Source of the DNA: Candidatus Burkholderia humilis
GTDB lineage: Bacteria > Pseudomonadota > Gammaproteobacteria > Burkholderiales > Burkholderiaceae
Length of the DNA: 64,000 nucleotides
Direction: 5' to 3'
Assembly (NCBI GenBank): GCA_001184405.1
Contig: LFMX01000003.1
Location: 62,001-126,000, forward strand
Positions 51,072 to 63,145 of the stretch are shown here, piece by piece. Positions within the stretch are counted from its first letter, which is position 1, and the number at the start of each line of letters is the position of its first letter. The notes below the pieces were generated by a model. The model saw only the letters and a program-made list of their open reading frames with translations. It had not been told where the DNA came from and ran no database searches. Both the position numbers and the translations under genes were made by a program.

Positions 51072-53462
51072 CTATTCGTAATCGGACAGACGCGCAATCG
51101 GCGGCGCCGATGGCGGCGGCTGGTAGCCCTGAACGCTCGCGCGGAACGCGCTGACGAGACCGTTATCCACATTCGACAAGCCTTTGAGCGTAAGCTGCGC
51201 GAGCACGCGCGTGCCCGAAGACGGCTGCCCGCTCGTGTTCACGCCGTTCGTGTAACGCTGCGCGCCGATGCCGAGCGCCCAGCAGTCGGCATCGTACTGG
51301 AAGCCCACCAGACCGTCGACGAGACGATGGCTCGCGAGATCGTAATTGACACGGGCGACGCCGTAGAGACGGTTGGTGAGCGGCCATTCGCCCGACACCA
51401 GAATCTGGTTGATCGGCTTGTTGACGAGCGTGGTCTGGTTCGAACGCGTGTACCGGTAGCCGACGTTGATCACCTTGCGGTCCGCCGGACTCCAGGCGAA
51501 CCCGACGCTCGAGCGCACAAGCTGGTTGTTGTCGACATTATATTGGAACGCGGTTTCCGAAGCGAAACCAGCGCCCAGCTTGATCGCCGCGCCCGCGATC
51601 AGGTCCGAGTGCTTCGCCTGTTCGGGCAACTGACCCGGCGTGATGGTGACGCGCTGGCTCTGGAAATAATACTGTTGCGCGATGACGAAACGCGCGCGTT
51701 CATCGCCCGTCGCCGGGTTGATGAAGCGCGTAGTCAGGCCCGCCGTGACGCGGTTCCCATCCGCGATACGGTCGTTGCCGACGAACGTGTTCGGCGTGTA
51801 GATCTCGGCGAGACCGAAGTCGGATTCGGCAGTATCGAAAATCGGCGCGAAATCCTGATTGCGATACGGCGTGTACACGTAGTACAGACGCGGTTCGAGC
51901 GTCTGAATGTAGTCCTGTCCGAAAAGCCGCACGGAACGGTCGAACACCAGACCCGTATCGAAACTGAACGTCGGAATCGACTCGGTGAAATTCTTCGGCT
52001 GACCGTTGACCGGCGGCGACGAACCAGCCACCTGCGACGTCGCGATATGGCTCAGATCGTACGACGCGAAGTGCCACTGCACCTTCGGCGTGACAAAATA
52101 GCCCGGCGCGTTGATGCCGTAGCTCAGGTACGGATTGAAGTACAGTCGGTTGCCGTCGGTCGCGCCTTCGGTGGTGATGGTAAAGCGCGTGGCATCGGCT
52201 TCGAAACCGTAATCGAACCCGCCGACGTTGTACTTGTTGTACTGCACGTTGAGCTGCGGCTCGCGCGCGTACGGCGGCGTCGAAGGCGACAGCGTTTGCC
52301 AGCGCTGCTTACGCGCCAGCACGGACCACGGACCGTTGTAGTACGTCAGCCCCGCTTCCTGCTGATACAGCAACTGCGTGCCGTTCAGGAACTGATTGGT
52401 CGCGTTGCCGAGGTCTTCCGGATATTGATCGTCCGAGACCTTGTTGTAGTTGACGTAACCGCCGAATCCGCCGCCGAAATTCTGCTGATGCTGCCAGAAG
52501 ATGGCATAGCGGTTCGTGTGCGTCTGCGAGTCGTTCGGCAAATAATCGCCGGTAAACGACCCGGAATAACTCGTCGACAGATAGCGGTACGTCGCCTCGC
52601 CCATCACGCCGCGCCGCGACAGAACGCGCGGCGTCACCGTTAGATCGCGGTTCGGCGCGATATTGAAATAATACGGCGTGGTAAGCTCGAAACCGTTGGT
52701 CGAACTGACCGTGAACGTGGGCGGCAACAGACCGCTGCGGCGATCGCCCGTCAGCGGAAACGACAGCCACGGGCTGGCGAAAATCGGCACGCCCTGGAAG
52801 AACAGCACGCCGTTATGCGCGATGCCTTCTTCCGAGCCGGTATCGAAATCGAACGACGTACCCTTGATGTACCACGCCGCCGGACGCGTTTCGCACTGGC
52901 ACGCCGTGTACGTGCCGTGATCGATACGCGCGCGCTCGTTGTCGATCACATCGACACGCTCCGCGCTGCCCGAACCGCTCGTCAGTAGGAAGTAATACTT
53001 CGAGTTCGTCATGAACCCTTCGTTCGCCTCGACCTTCAGATGCGCTTCCGGACCGACGAACGACACGCCGTTGTTGATCAGCCTGACATTGCCGAATGCA
53101 TCGGCCATGTCGGTGTCCTGGTCGTAATGCAGCGCATCGCCCTTGATGACCGTGGTCGTGCGGCGCACTTCCGCCGCGCCTTTCGCGGCCATGTCCTGGT
53201 CGGACGTGCCAGTGGCGTGGCCGCTCAACAGGAACGTGGACGGCTGCTGGCCCGACTTCAGCGGACGCTCCTCGAGCTGCGGCGCGAGGCGCAGGCTGTC
53301 GGGGCCGTCGAGCGGCTGCGGATAGGCGGCGTCGCCGACGAGCTGGGAATGCGCGAGCCCGGGCATTAGGCCCGGTACGGAAAGCAGCGCAGCGACGAGC
53401 CGCCGCCGGCGTGGCTGTGCGTCGCCGTTAATCTTCAATGCAGGAAACTGTCGTGGCGGCAT
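51072..53462 (-). CDS. lptD: LPS-assembly outer-membrane protein
   Basis: Intact 796-residue LptD that inserts lipopolysaccharide into the outer leaflet of the outer membrane. A signal peptide ends near residue 39 ([10 protein letters not shown]), followed by the OstA/LptA-like N-terminal domain ([28 protein letters not shown]). The large barrel contains the disulfide Cys: CQC near residue 185 and DADCWALG near 740. Length and composition are normal. It heads the lptD-surA-pdxA-rsmA unit. Its integrity next to broken genes indicates strong selection for envelope assembly. Confidence 0.95.
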   Translation of the reverse strand: MPPRQFPALKINGDAQPRRRRLVAALLSVPGLMPGLAHSQLVGDAAYPQPLDGPDSLRLAPQLEERPLKSGQQPSTFLLSGHATGTSDQDMAAKGAAEVRRTTTVIKGDALHYDQDTDMADAFGNVRLINNGVSFVGPEAHLKVEANEGFMTNSKYYFLLTSGSGSAERVDVIDNERARIDHGTYTACQCETRPAAWYIKGTSFDFDTGSEEGIAHNGVLFFQGVPIFASPWLSFPLTGDRRSGLLPPTFTVSSTNGFELTTPYYFNIAPNRDLTVTPRVLSRRGVMGEATYRYLSTSYSGSFTGDYLPNDSQTHTNRYAIFWQHQQNFGGGFGGYVNYNKVSDDQYPEDLGNATNQFLNGTQLLYQQEAGLTYYNGPWSVLARKQRWQTLSPSTPPYAREPQLNVQYNKYNVGGFDYGFEADATRFTITTEGATDGNRLYFNPYLSYGINAPGYFVTPKVQWHFASYDLSHIATSQVAGSSPPVNGQPKNFTESIPTFSFDTGLVFDRSVRLFGQDYIQTLEPRLYYVYTPYRNQDFAPIFDTAESDFGLAEIYTPNTFVGNDRIADGNRVTAGLTTRFINPATGDERARFVIAQQYYFQSQRVTITPGQLPEQAKHSDLIAGAAIKLGAGFASETAFQYNVDNNQLVRSSVGFAWSPADRKVINVGYRYTRSNQTTLVNKPINQILVSGEWPLTNRLYGVARVNYDLASHRLVDGLVGFQYDADCWALGIGAQRYTNGVNTSGQPSSGTRVLAQLTLKGLSNVDNGLVSAFRASVQGYQPPPSAPPIARLSDYE

Positions 53463-53708
53463 GGATGGGTGGCAGTTCGATTGCGTTCGCGTCCCACGCG
53501 CCCGATGCCGGCGGTTTCTGACGGCATTGCTGCCCTTCGCCAGCCGCGCCCGTGCCGTGTCGAACTTGACGGTCCGTAGCTTTGCAGAGACGACAATCGG
53601 ACGAACGATGACGCGGACAGTCGTCGGAGCCTGGCGTCAGGCTTAAACGGATCGCTTAAAAAAGTCGTGGGGTATTATATATGGCAAGATGTTTTGCCTC
53701 TCGAATTT

Positions 53709-54730
53709 ATGACGCACATTCCCTCCGACGCGCACCTCGACCAGTTGCGCGCATGGCTTCAGACTCACGCCAATTCCTACCGCCTGAACGTCGCGAGTCT
53801 CGCGCCCGCTTCCGCCGACGCCAGTTTTCGCCGCTATTTCAGGCTCGATGCGGATTCGCCGCACGGCAAGACGCTCATCGCCGTCGATGCCCCGCCGCCC
53901 GAAAAATGCCGCGAATTCGTGCAGGTCGCGGCTCTGCTGGACGCCGCGAACGCGCATGTGCCGAAAGTTCTGGAAACGGATTTTGACGCCGGCTTCATGC
54001 TGCTGACCGATCTCGGCACGACCACGTACATCTGCTCGACGAGAAAAACGCGCGCCCGATGATGCGCGCCGCCATCGACACGCTGATTCGCTTTCAATCG
54101 ACCGCGCGCGAAGGCGTGCTGCCGCCATTCGACGAAGCGTTCCTGCGCCGCGAAATGGAGCTGATGCCGGAATGGTTCATCAGCCGGCATCTAGGGCGCC
54201 AAGTGAGCGCGGACGAACGCAAGACACTCGACGCCACGTTCTCGCTGCTGGTGGACAGCACGCTGAATCAGCTGCAGACGTTCATGCTGCGTGATTACAT
54301 GCCGCGCAATCTGATGGTCTGCGAGCCGAATCCCGGCGTGCTGGATTTTCAGGACGCGGTGTACGGACCGATCACGTACGACATCGCCTCGCTGCTGCGC
54401 GACGCGTTCATCAGTTGGGACGAAGAGTTTCAGCTCGATTGTTTCGCGTATTACTGGGAGCGCGCGAAAAAAGCCGGTCTTCCCATCGATGAAGATTTCG
54501 GCGAGTTCTATCGCCAGATCGAGTGGATGGGTTTACAGCGGCATATCAAGGTGCTCGGGCTGTTCGCGCGCATTCATTATCGCGATGGCAAGCCGCGCTA
54601 TTTGTCGGACCTGCCGCGCTTCATCGGCTATGCGCGCAAGGTGGCCGAGCATTACGTGCCGCTCTGGCCGTTCGCGCGTCTGCTCGATACGCTCGAAGGC
54701 CACGCCGTCGAAGTCGGCTATACCTTTTAA
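53709..54730 (+). pseudogene. amgK: cell-wall sugar anomeric kinase AmgK, frameshifted
   Basis: Aminoglycoside-phosphotransferase-fold kinase that phosphorylates N-acetylmuramate and N-acetylglucosamine at C1 in the peptidoglycan recycling route. It starts MTHIPSDAHLDQLRAWL at 53709. SADASFRRYFRLDAD (P-loop equivalent) and LLTDLGTTTY are in the first frame. A shift near 54030 moves to LLDEKNARPMMRAAIDTLIRFQ and the rest. The catalytic loop reads LRDYMPRNLM where this family has HRDYMPRN, so the loop His may also be lost. VLDFQDAVYGPITYDIASLLRDAF is intact. It lies 6 bp upstream of murU. Confidence 0.87.
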
Positions 54731-56905
<2,175 letters not shown>

Positions 56906-56906
56906 G

Positions 56907-56938
56907 AAAAAAAGCCCCGGAAATCCGGGGCTTTTTTT
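56907..56938. terminator. bidirectional terminator between purB and gntK
   Basis: Seven A, GCCCCGG, loop AAAT, CCGGGGC and seven T. The symmetric A and T tracts make it usable from both sides, ending purB on the plus strand and gntK on the minus strand. Confidence 0.95.
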
Positions 56939-56939
56939 C

Positions 56940-57436
56940 TTACCGACCGCGCGTCTTCAACTTCTCTATCACGTTATCCACGATCTGTTCGGGCGTGAGT
57001 TCGATGCTCTCTGTAATCGCCTCATCGTCGCCCGGTTCTTCGAGCGCATCGAGCTGGCTCTGCAGCAGCGACGGATCAAAGAAATGGCCCGGCGAACCGA
57101 GCCGCTCTTGAGCACTTCCATCGTGCCGTGCAGATAGACGAAGCACACGTCGCTGTCGCCATCGCGCAAGACATCGCGATACGAACGCTTCAGCGACGAA
57201 CACGTGAATACCGCCGTCTCGCCCGCGCGCTGCTTTTCGACGATCGCCGCGCGGATCGTCCTGAGCCACGGCCAGCGGTCGTCGTCGGTCAGCGGAATGC
57301 CCTTGTGCATCTTCTCTTTGTTCGCAGCGCTGTGGAACGCGTCGCCATCGGTGAAGGTGCACTGCAGACGCTCGGCCAGCATTTCGCCGATCAGAGACTT
57401 GCCGGCACCCGATACGCCCATTGCGATCAGAATCAT
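56940..57436 (-). pseudogene. gntK: gluconokinase, single-base frameshift
   Basis: Phosphorylates gluconate to 6-phosphogluconate, the entry to the Entner-Doudoroff pathway. The start at 57436 gives MILIAMGVSGAGKSLIGEMLAERL with the P-loop GVSGAGKS. The sequence is clean to VYLHGTMEVLK, where AAGAGCGGCTCG lacks one base for a normal KERLGSPGHFF continuation (near 57115). The rest (FFDPSLLQSQLDALEEPGDDEAIT) is in the next frame to the stop at 56940. A start further upstream at 57466 is possible but overlaps the gntT remnant. It is 10 bp downstream of that remnant. Confidence 0.9.
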
Positions 57437-57446
57437 CGAAATTTCC

Positions 57447-57509
57447 TTACAGAACCGCGATCGCAATCACCGCGTAGAGCAAAAGCATGCTCCCGTGGAC
57501 GGCCGGCAT
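57447..57509 (-). pseudogene. gntT: N-terminal remnant of gluconate permease (20 codons)
   Basis: A short reading, MPAVHGSMLLLYAVIAIAV and one more Leu, stands behind a strong AAGGAGG. It matches the first transmembrane helix of GntT/GntP gluconate permeases, which regularly precede gntK. It is followed directly by TAA and the gntK leader. More than 1.2 kb of the permease gene has apparently been deleted, leaving the translation start. It could still be translated as a 20-residue hydrophobic peptide. The ORF is too short for family proof. Confidence 0.6.
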
Positions 57510-57764
57510 AACGCCTCCTTTGATTTTGTTGACTTTTTTGCTATGCGGGCGTTTGCCTTCACTGCCCTGCACATCAAAGGCAATGACCGGCAAGCGCGCG
57601 CACGGCGCGGAAATGTCCGAATTTTACTTTGTAAGCGACGCCGATGGGCGTCCGCGCGCCGTCTCCGATATTGGATTTTTATCGACGCAAAGGTCAGGAT
57701 TGCCGAGTGTGAAACGCCTCTGAGCGCGCGCGACATCTCGCGCACTCGCTTCGTTCAAGCCGAC

Positions 57765-58306
57765 TTACTGATGCGGCGCAAGCTCGCCCGCAGCCTTCGC
57801 CAGCCTCGTGACTTCATCCCAATTCTGCCCGGCAAGCGCGGCCTTCGGCGTGAGCCACGAACCGCCGACGCACACCACGTTCGGCTGCGCGAGGAAGCTC
57901 GTCGCAGTTTCCGCCGTGATGCCGCCCGTCGGGCAGAACTTCAGGTTCGGGAACGGGCCGTAGAACGCCTGCAGCATCGGAATGCCGCCCGCCTGCTGCG
58001 CCGGGAAAAACTTGACGATTTCGTAGCCGAGTTCCATCGCGGTGATGATGTCGCTCGGCGTCATCACGCCCGGCAGCAACGGCAGACCCGCATCCTGCGC
58101 GGCCTTGTGCATGTCCTTCGTCAGCCCCGGCGACACGCCGAACTGCGCGCCCGCCTTCTTCGCCTGCTCGCAATCAGCGTGATCTCCGGCACCTTGACGC
58201 CGCCCACGTGCAGCGCGCGCGACACGTGTTCGCCCTGCTCGACCGAATCGAAAGCGAGAACCGGAATCACCGGTCCAAGACGCACGATTTCGCTAACCGT
58301 TTTCAT
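57765..58306 (-). pseudogene. eda: KDPG aldolase, internal deletion
   Basis: Cleaves 2-keto-3-deoxy-6-phosphogluconate to pyruvate and glyceraldehyde-3-phosphate. ATG at 58306 follows AAGGAG (MKTVSEIVRLGPVIPVLAFDSVEQGEH). After GGVKVPEITL, which holds the conserved Glu, about 34 residues are missing, and the rest resumes out of frame with CEQAKKAGAQFGVSPGLTKDMHKAA at about 58170. The Schiff-base Lys is in ELGYEIVKFFPAQQAGG, and FCPTGGIT is the phosphate site. The deletion both removes sequence and shifts frame. It is 18 bp after edd on the same strand. Confidence 0.9.
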
Positions 58307-58324
58307 TGATGCTCCTTGATTGGT

Positions 58325-60258
58325 TTAATGATGCGCCGCATGCGTCTTGTTCAGCGCCGATGCCGCCGCGCGCGCATTATCGCGAATCGGGTTGCGTTCG
58401 CGCTGCGCATCCGCCGATGCATCCGCGTGGCCGTCATGCGGCGACATCGCGCCGATCAGCGCACCGAACACCAACGCGCCCTCTTCCGCCGGCAACGCCG
58501 CGCTGCGGAACACGCCGAATAGTTCGCGCCCGAATCCGGCTTCGTTGTCCGCCTGATTCGCGGGCACTTCGACTTCGCGCGCGGCCCATTCGTTCGCGTC
58601 GATGTCGATGTCCAGCACGCCGGCGGGCGCATCGATCACGATCATGTCGCCCGTGCGCACCTTGCCGAGCGGCCCTTGCAACAACGCTTCCTGCGACACG
58701 TGAATCACGGCCGGCACTTTACCCGACGCGCGCGACATACGGCCGTCCATCACCAGCGCAACGTGGAAACCCTGATCCTGAAGCACGCCGAGCAGCGGCG
58801 TCAGCCGATGCAACTCCGGCATGCCGTTCGCGCGCGCCCTGAAACCGCACGATCGCGACGAAATCGCGCTTCAGTTCGCCCTTGTCGAACGCTTCCTGCA
58901 CTTCTTCCTGCGAATTGAAAACGATCGCGGGCGCCTTCACCACGCGATGTTCCGGCGCAACCGTCGAAATCTTGATCACGCCGCGACCGAGCTTGCCCTG
59001 CATCAGACGCAAGCCACCGTCCGGCTGGAACGGCTCGCCAATGCCGCGCAGCACTTTCGTGTCGTGACTTTTAGCGGCGCCATCGACCCATTGCACTTTG
59101 CCGTCGATGAGCTTCGGTTCTTTCGTGTAAATCGACAAACCCTTGCCGACGACCGTCTGCACATCTTCATGCAGCAAACCGCCTTCGAGCAGATTGCGCA
59201 CGAGAAACGCGACGCCGCCTGCCGCGTGGCAATGGTTCACGTCGGCCTTGCCGTTCGGGTAGATCTTCGCAAGCAGCGGCACGACTTGGGACAGTTCATC
59301 GAAATCGTTCCAGTCGATGACGATGCCCGCCGCGCGCAATCGCCACCAGGTGCAGCGTGTGATTCGTGGAGCCGCTCGTCGCGAGCAGCGCAACGATGCC
59401 GTTGATCACCGCTTTTTCATCGACGACATGGCCGATCGGCGTGTAGTTGCCGCGCTCGACGGTGATATCGAGCACGCGGCGCGCGGCTTCGGCGGTGAGC
59501 GCATCGCGCATTCGGTGTGCGGGTGAACGAAGGCCGCGCTCGGCAGATGCAGACCCATCACTTCCATCAGTATCTGATTGCTGTTGGCCGTGCCGTAGAA
59601 CGTGCAGGTGCCGTGTCCGTGATACGCCACCGCTTCCGCTTCGAGCATTTGCCGGTCGCGAAATCCTGGCGCACTTTGGCCTTTTCGTCGTTCGTGAGGC
59701 CGGACGTCATCGGACCGGCGGAGACGAAAATGGTCGGCAAATGGCACGAATTGCAGTGCGCCGATCGCCAGTCCCGGCACGATCTTGTCGCACACGCCCA
59801 GGCACAGCGCCGCGTCGAACACGTTGTGCGTAAGCGCGACGGCCGTGCTCATCGCAATGACTTCGCGCGAAAACAGCGACAACTCCATGCGCGCGTTGCC
59901 CTGCGTGATGCCGTCCACATCGCCGGCACGACGCCCGCGAATTGCGCGATACCGCCATGCTCGCGCGCACCGCCTTGATGATGTCCGGGAAGCTCTTGTA
60001 CGGGGCGTGCGCGGAAAGCATCTCGTTATAAGACGAAACGATGCCGATGTTCGGCTCGCGCACCGCCTTGATCGCAAATTTCTCCTGACCTTCGAGACCA
60101 GCAAAACCGTGCGCGAGATTCGCGCAGAACAACGCGCCGCGAGCGGGGAACTTGCCGTGCGCGGCATCGATGCGCGCGAGATAGGCGGAACGCGTCGGCT
60201 TGCTGCGCGTGATCACGCGGTCGGTGACTTTCTTGAGTTGCGAATGCGGGGAAACCAT
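58325..60258 (-). pseudogene. edd: 6-phosphogluconate dehydratase, many frameshifts
   Basis: Iron-sulfur dehydratase of the Entner-Doudoroff pathway. It starts [23 protein letters not shown] at 60258. Pieces [73 protein letters not shown] and [28 protein letters not shown] are in several frames. ADVNHCHAAGGVAFLVRNLLEGGLLHEDV and [29 protein letters not shown] follow. The cluster Cys ([17 protein letters not shown]) remain. Breaks lie near 59955, 59745, 59640, 59515, 59335 and 58850. At least six indels; this is the most heavily damaged gene here. Confidence 0.93.
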
Positions 60259-60372
60259 CGAAACTCCTTCGTCTCACGCCCGGCGCGGGCCGTCGGGGTT
60301 GTATAGTTTGGACAAAAGCGAGAAACGGCTGGTTGTTGATCGTTATCTATCCTCGCCGAGTGCATCGAGTTT

Positions 60373-60387
60373 AGTAGAAAAACTACA
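60373..60387 (-). promoter_or_regulatory. HexR-like operator 1
   Basis: Read on the minus strand, TGTAGTTTTTCTACT agrees with the HexR consensus TGTARTWWWWYTACA in 14 of 15 positions. It lies 115 bp upstream of the edd start. The match was made by eye. Confidence 0.6.
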
Positions 60388-60499
60388 TGGTGACAATTGA
60401 TTACTACGCCGGATTTGTTAAGCGATCGCTTCCATCAAAGCCTTATCGGACATACAACATACATCTCAGGGAAATCCCTGATCAAACTCCGCTTGCGTA

Positions 60500-60514
60500 T
60501 GTAGTATTTGTACA
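60500..60514 (+). promoter_or_regulatory. HexR-like operator 2
   Basis: TGTAGTATTTGTACA fits the HexR consensus in 14 of 15 positions and is part of a wider palindrome (ATGTA and TACAT arms). It lies 56 bp before the hexR start. Confidence 0.6.
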
Positions 60515-60569
60515 TACTCATTCATCAACTATAGTTGCAGTACTTTTTCCAGCATAGGCGAGAATTCCG

Positions 60570-61352
60570 ATGTTGCTGTCCCAAGTCGACGCGATGCGCG
60601 AACAGTTGCGCCCTTCCGAGCGCAAGCTGGCCGATTACGTGCTCGAAGCGCCGCGCGAAGTGCTCGATTTGTCGATGACCGATTTCGCCGCGCGCGGGCG
60701 TCAGCCAGCCGACCATCGCGCGGTTCTGTCAGGCGCTCGGCTTTTCAGGCTTTCGCGAGTTCAAGATTCGCCTGGCTCAAAGCGTAGCAGCGGACGTTCC
60801 CACCTTTTATCGCGATGCGAAGAGCGACGAGCCCGCTGCGGGCGTCGCGGCGAAAGTGCTGGACCGGAGGACCATCGGCGCGCTGATCGCGGTGCGCAAC
60901 AGTTTGTCCTCGGACAGCGTCGCGACGGCGATCGATCTTCTGGCGCACGCGGCGCATCGAGTTTTACGGCTCGGGCATCGCGGCGCTCGACATGCAGCAC
61001 AAGTTTTTCAAGCTCGGGGTGCCGTCGGTCGCGTATTCGGACCCGCACACGTACACGACATCGGCCGCACTGCTGGGCGTGGGCGATGTCCGTCGTCGCC
61101 ATTTCGAATACGGGTCGCACGAAAGACATTCTCGATGCGTGCAAATTCGCGCTGCACGGCGGCGCGAAAGTCATCGCCATTACGCACGGCGGCAACTCGC
61201 CGCTCGCGCGCACGGCGAGCGTTGGATTGTTTGCGAACGTCGATGAAGACACGGACATTTTTTCGCATCTCGCGATCGGCGACATTCTGGCGGTGGAACT
61301 CGCGCTGGCGGAAGCGAAAGACGTGCTGGAAAGCCGGCGCGTCGAAACTTAA
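60570..61352 (+). pseudogene. hexR: RpiR-family regulator HexR, frameshifted
   Basis: Regulator of the Entner-Doudoroff and related glucose genes, binding KDPG through a SIS domain. It starts MLLSQVDAMREQLRPSERKLADYVLEAPREVLDLSMTDFAAR. A shift near 60695 precedes SQPTIARFCQALGFSGFREFKIRLAQSV, the end of the helix-turn-helix domain. The SIS domain pieces (YGSGIAALDMQHKFFKLGVPSVAYSDPHTY; VVAISNTGRTKDILDACKFALHGGAKVIAITHG) lie in further frames, with breaks near 60870, 60955 and 61085-61105. It ends at 61352, overlapping the hemJ stop by 3 bp on the opposite strand. It is divergent from edd. Confidence 0.9.
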
Positions 61353-61765
61353 AACGGCTTGATCACGACGAGTAAGGTAGCGCTGAGCAACCCGAGCACC
61401 GGCAGCTCGTTGTACATGCGATACCACTTGTCCGAGCGCTTGTTTTCGCCGCGCTGAAACGTGCGCAGCAACACGCCGCAATACGCGTGATAAACGATGA
61501 TCAGCGCAACGATCGTCAGTTTCGCGTGCAGCCAGCCCTGCTCCGCGCCGATGCCGACCACGAGCCACAGCCACAAGCCACACGCAATCGCGGGCACGGC
61601 GATAAACGTCATGAAGCGAAACAGTTTCCTCGCCATCAACAGCAGACGCGCGGTCGCGGCCGGGTCCGTTTCCATCGCCAGATTGACGAAGATGCGCGGC
61701 AGATAAAACAGTCCCGCGAACCACGACGCGACTAGCACGATATGCAGCGATTTAATCCAGAGCAT
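61349..61765 (-). CDS. hemJ: HemJ/CopD-type membrane protein (protoporphyrinogen oxidase family)
   Basis: Intact 138-residue protein with four predicted membrane helices, beginning MLWIKSLHIVLVASWFAGLFYLPRIFVN. The conserved His8 and Lys82 (LHAKLTIV) and FRFMTFIAVPAIACGLWLWL fit HemJ, the oxygen-independent protoporphyrinogen IX oxidase widespread in proteobacteria. Some annotate this family as CopD-like. It ends at 61349, convergent with hexR. It lies 11 bp after proA on the same strand, so the two are probably co-transcribed. No lesion is present, as expected for haem synthesis. Confidence 0.83.
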   Translation of the reverse strand: MLWIKSLHIVLVASWFAGLFYLPRIFVNLAMETDPAATARLLLMARKLFRFMTFIAVPAIACGLWLWLVVGIGAEQGWLHAKLTIVALIIVYHAYCGVLLRTFQRGENKRSDKWYRMYNELPVLGLLSATLLVVIKPF

Positions 61766-61776
61766 CGTTATCTTTC

Positions 61777-63048
61777 TTATTGACGAACTTCGCCGCGTCC
61801 CAGAACGACGTACTTCAGCGACGTCAGTCCTTCCAGACCGACCGGCCCGCGCACATGCAACTTGTCGTTCGAAATGCCGAGTTCCGCGCCCAGACCAAAC
61901 TCGAAGCCATCGACGAAACGCGTCGAGGCGTTGACCATCACGCTCGCAGAATCCACTTCGCGCAGAAAACGCATGGCGCGGTCGTGGTCTTCGGTGATGA
62001 TCGCGTCCGTGTGATGCGAACCGTAGCGGTTGATATGCTCGATCGCTTCGTCGAGATCATTCACGATCTTGATCGACAGCACCGGCGCGAGATATTCGGT
62101 GCTCCAGTCTTCCTCGGTGGCATCGACGAGCGCGTTGATGTTCGCGGCTTCGAGCACTGCGCGCGCAGTGGCATCGACACGCAATTCGACGTCTTTCGCC
62201 TGATACACGCGCGCCAGTTGCGGCAGCGCCATCTCCGCGACGCCGCGCGCGACGAGCAAGGTTTCCATCGTGTTGCACATGCCGTAGCGATGCGTCTTCG
62301 CGTTGTCGCACACGGCCGCCGCTTTCGCGAGATCGGCGCGGTCATCGACATATACGTGGCAGATGCCATCGAGATGCTTGATCATCGGCACGCGGGATTC
62401 TTCCATCAGCCGCGCGATCAGGCTTTTGCCGCCGCGCGGCACGATCACATCGACAAATTCGGTCATCGTGATGAGCTTGCCGACCGCCGCGCGATCCGCC
62501 GTTTCAACCACCTGCACCGCGTCCTGCGGCAAACCCGCCGCTTCCAGCCCGACGCCGATCAGTTTCGCCAGCGCCGTGTTGCATTCGAGCGCTTCGGAAC
62601 CGCCGCGCAAAATGGTCGCGTTGCCGGATTTGAGGCACAGCGCGGCGGCATCGATCGTCACATTCGGCCGCGATTCATAAATGATGCCGATGACACCGAG
62701 CGGCACGCGCATCTGGCCGACCTGAATGCCGCTCGGCCGGAACTTGAGTCCGCTGATTTCGCCGATCGGATCGGCCTGCGACGCGACTTGCCGCAGGCCT
62801 TCGACCATCGTGTTCAGCGCTTTGTCGGAGAGCGTGAGACGGTCGATGAACGCCGCGTCGTGGCCCTTTTCGCGCGCGCGGGCGAGATCTTTCGCGTTCG
62901 CGGCCTTCAGCGCTTCACGCTCGTGCTCGATCGCTTCCGCCACCGCGAACAGCGCCGCGTTCTTCGCAGCCGTCGATGCCCGCGCCATCACGCGCGACGC
63001 CGCCCGAGCGCGGCGGCCGAGGTCGGTCATGTATTGGTCGATGTTCAT
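61777..63048 (-). CDS. proA: gamma-glutamyl phosphate reductase
   Basis: Intact 423-residue enzyme of proline synthesis that reduces gamma-glutamyl phosphate to the semialdehyde with NADPH. It begins [25 protein letters not shown]. Landmarks are [38 protein letters not shown], the family signature VPRGGKSLI, and the nucleophile Cys258 in [15 protein letters not shown]. The C-terminal [37 protein letters not shown] is also typical. It follows holA by about 98 bp in the same direction, an order common in Burkholderia. No lesion is seen. Confidence 0.96.
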   Translation of the reverse strand: MNIDQYMTDLGRRARAASRVMARASTAAKNAALFAVAEAIEHEREALKAANAKDLARAREKGHDAAFIDRLTLSDKALNTMVEGLRQVASQADPIGEISGLKFRPSGIQVGQMRVPLGVIGIIYESRPNVTIDAAALCLKSGNATILRGGSEALECNTALAKLIGVGLEAAGLPQDAVQVVETADRAAVGKLITMTEFVDVIVPRGGKSLIARLMEESRVPMIKHLDGICHVYVDDRADLAKAAAVCDNAKTHRYGMCNTMETLLVARGVAEMALPQLARVYQAKDVELRVDATARAVLEAANINALVDATEEDWSTEYLAPVLSIKIVNDLDEAIEHINRYGSHHTDAIITEDHDRAMRFLREVDSASVMVNASTRFVDGFEFGLGAELGISNDKLHVRGPVGLEGLTSLKYVVLGRGEVRQ

Positions 63049-63145
63049 CGTGAGTCTCTTTGCGTCGGCGCTGAATGGCCGCTTGAAGGGCGAAGTGTCA
63101 TTTTATGCTGATGCGCAGATTGCAACAGCGTGTGACAGAAGCGTC

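Larger units (their letters stand above)
60259..60569. other. edd/hexR divergent regulatory region
   Basis: About 310 bp, AT-rich, without coding frames of family character. It contains two HexR-like palindromes annotated separately, and the promoters of edd and hexR. The second palindrome lies about 55 bp before the hexR start, consistent with autoregulation. Confidence 0.6.

Noticed and set aside
51327-52643. Long plus-strand open frame opposite lptD
   Set aside because: Antisense to an intact, well-recognised lptD; composition is Arg/Val-rich and has no domain.
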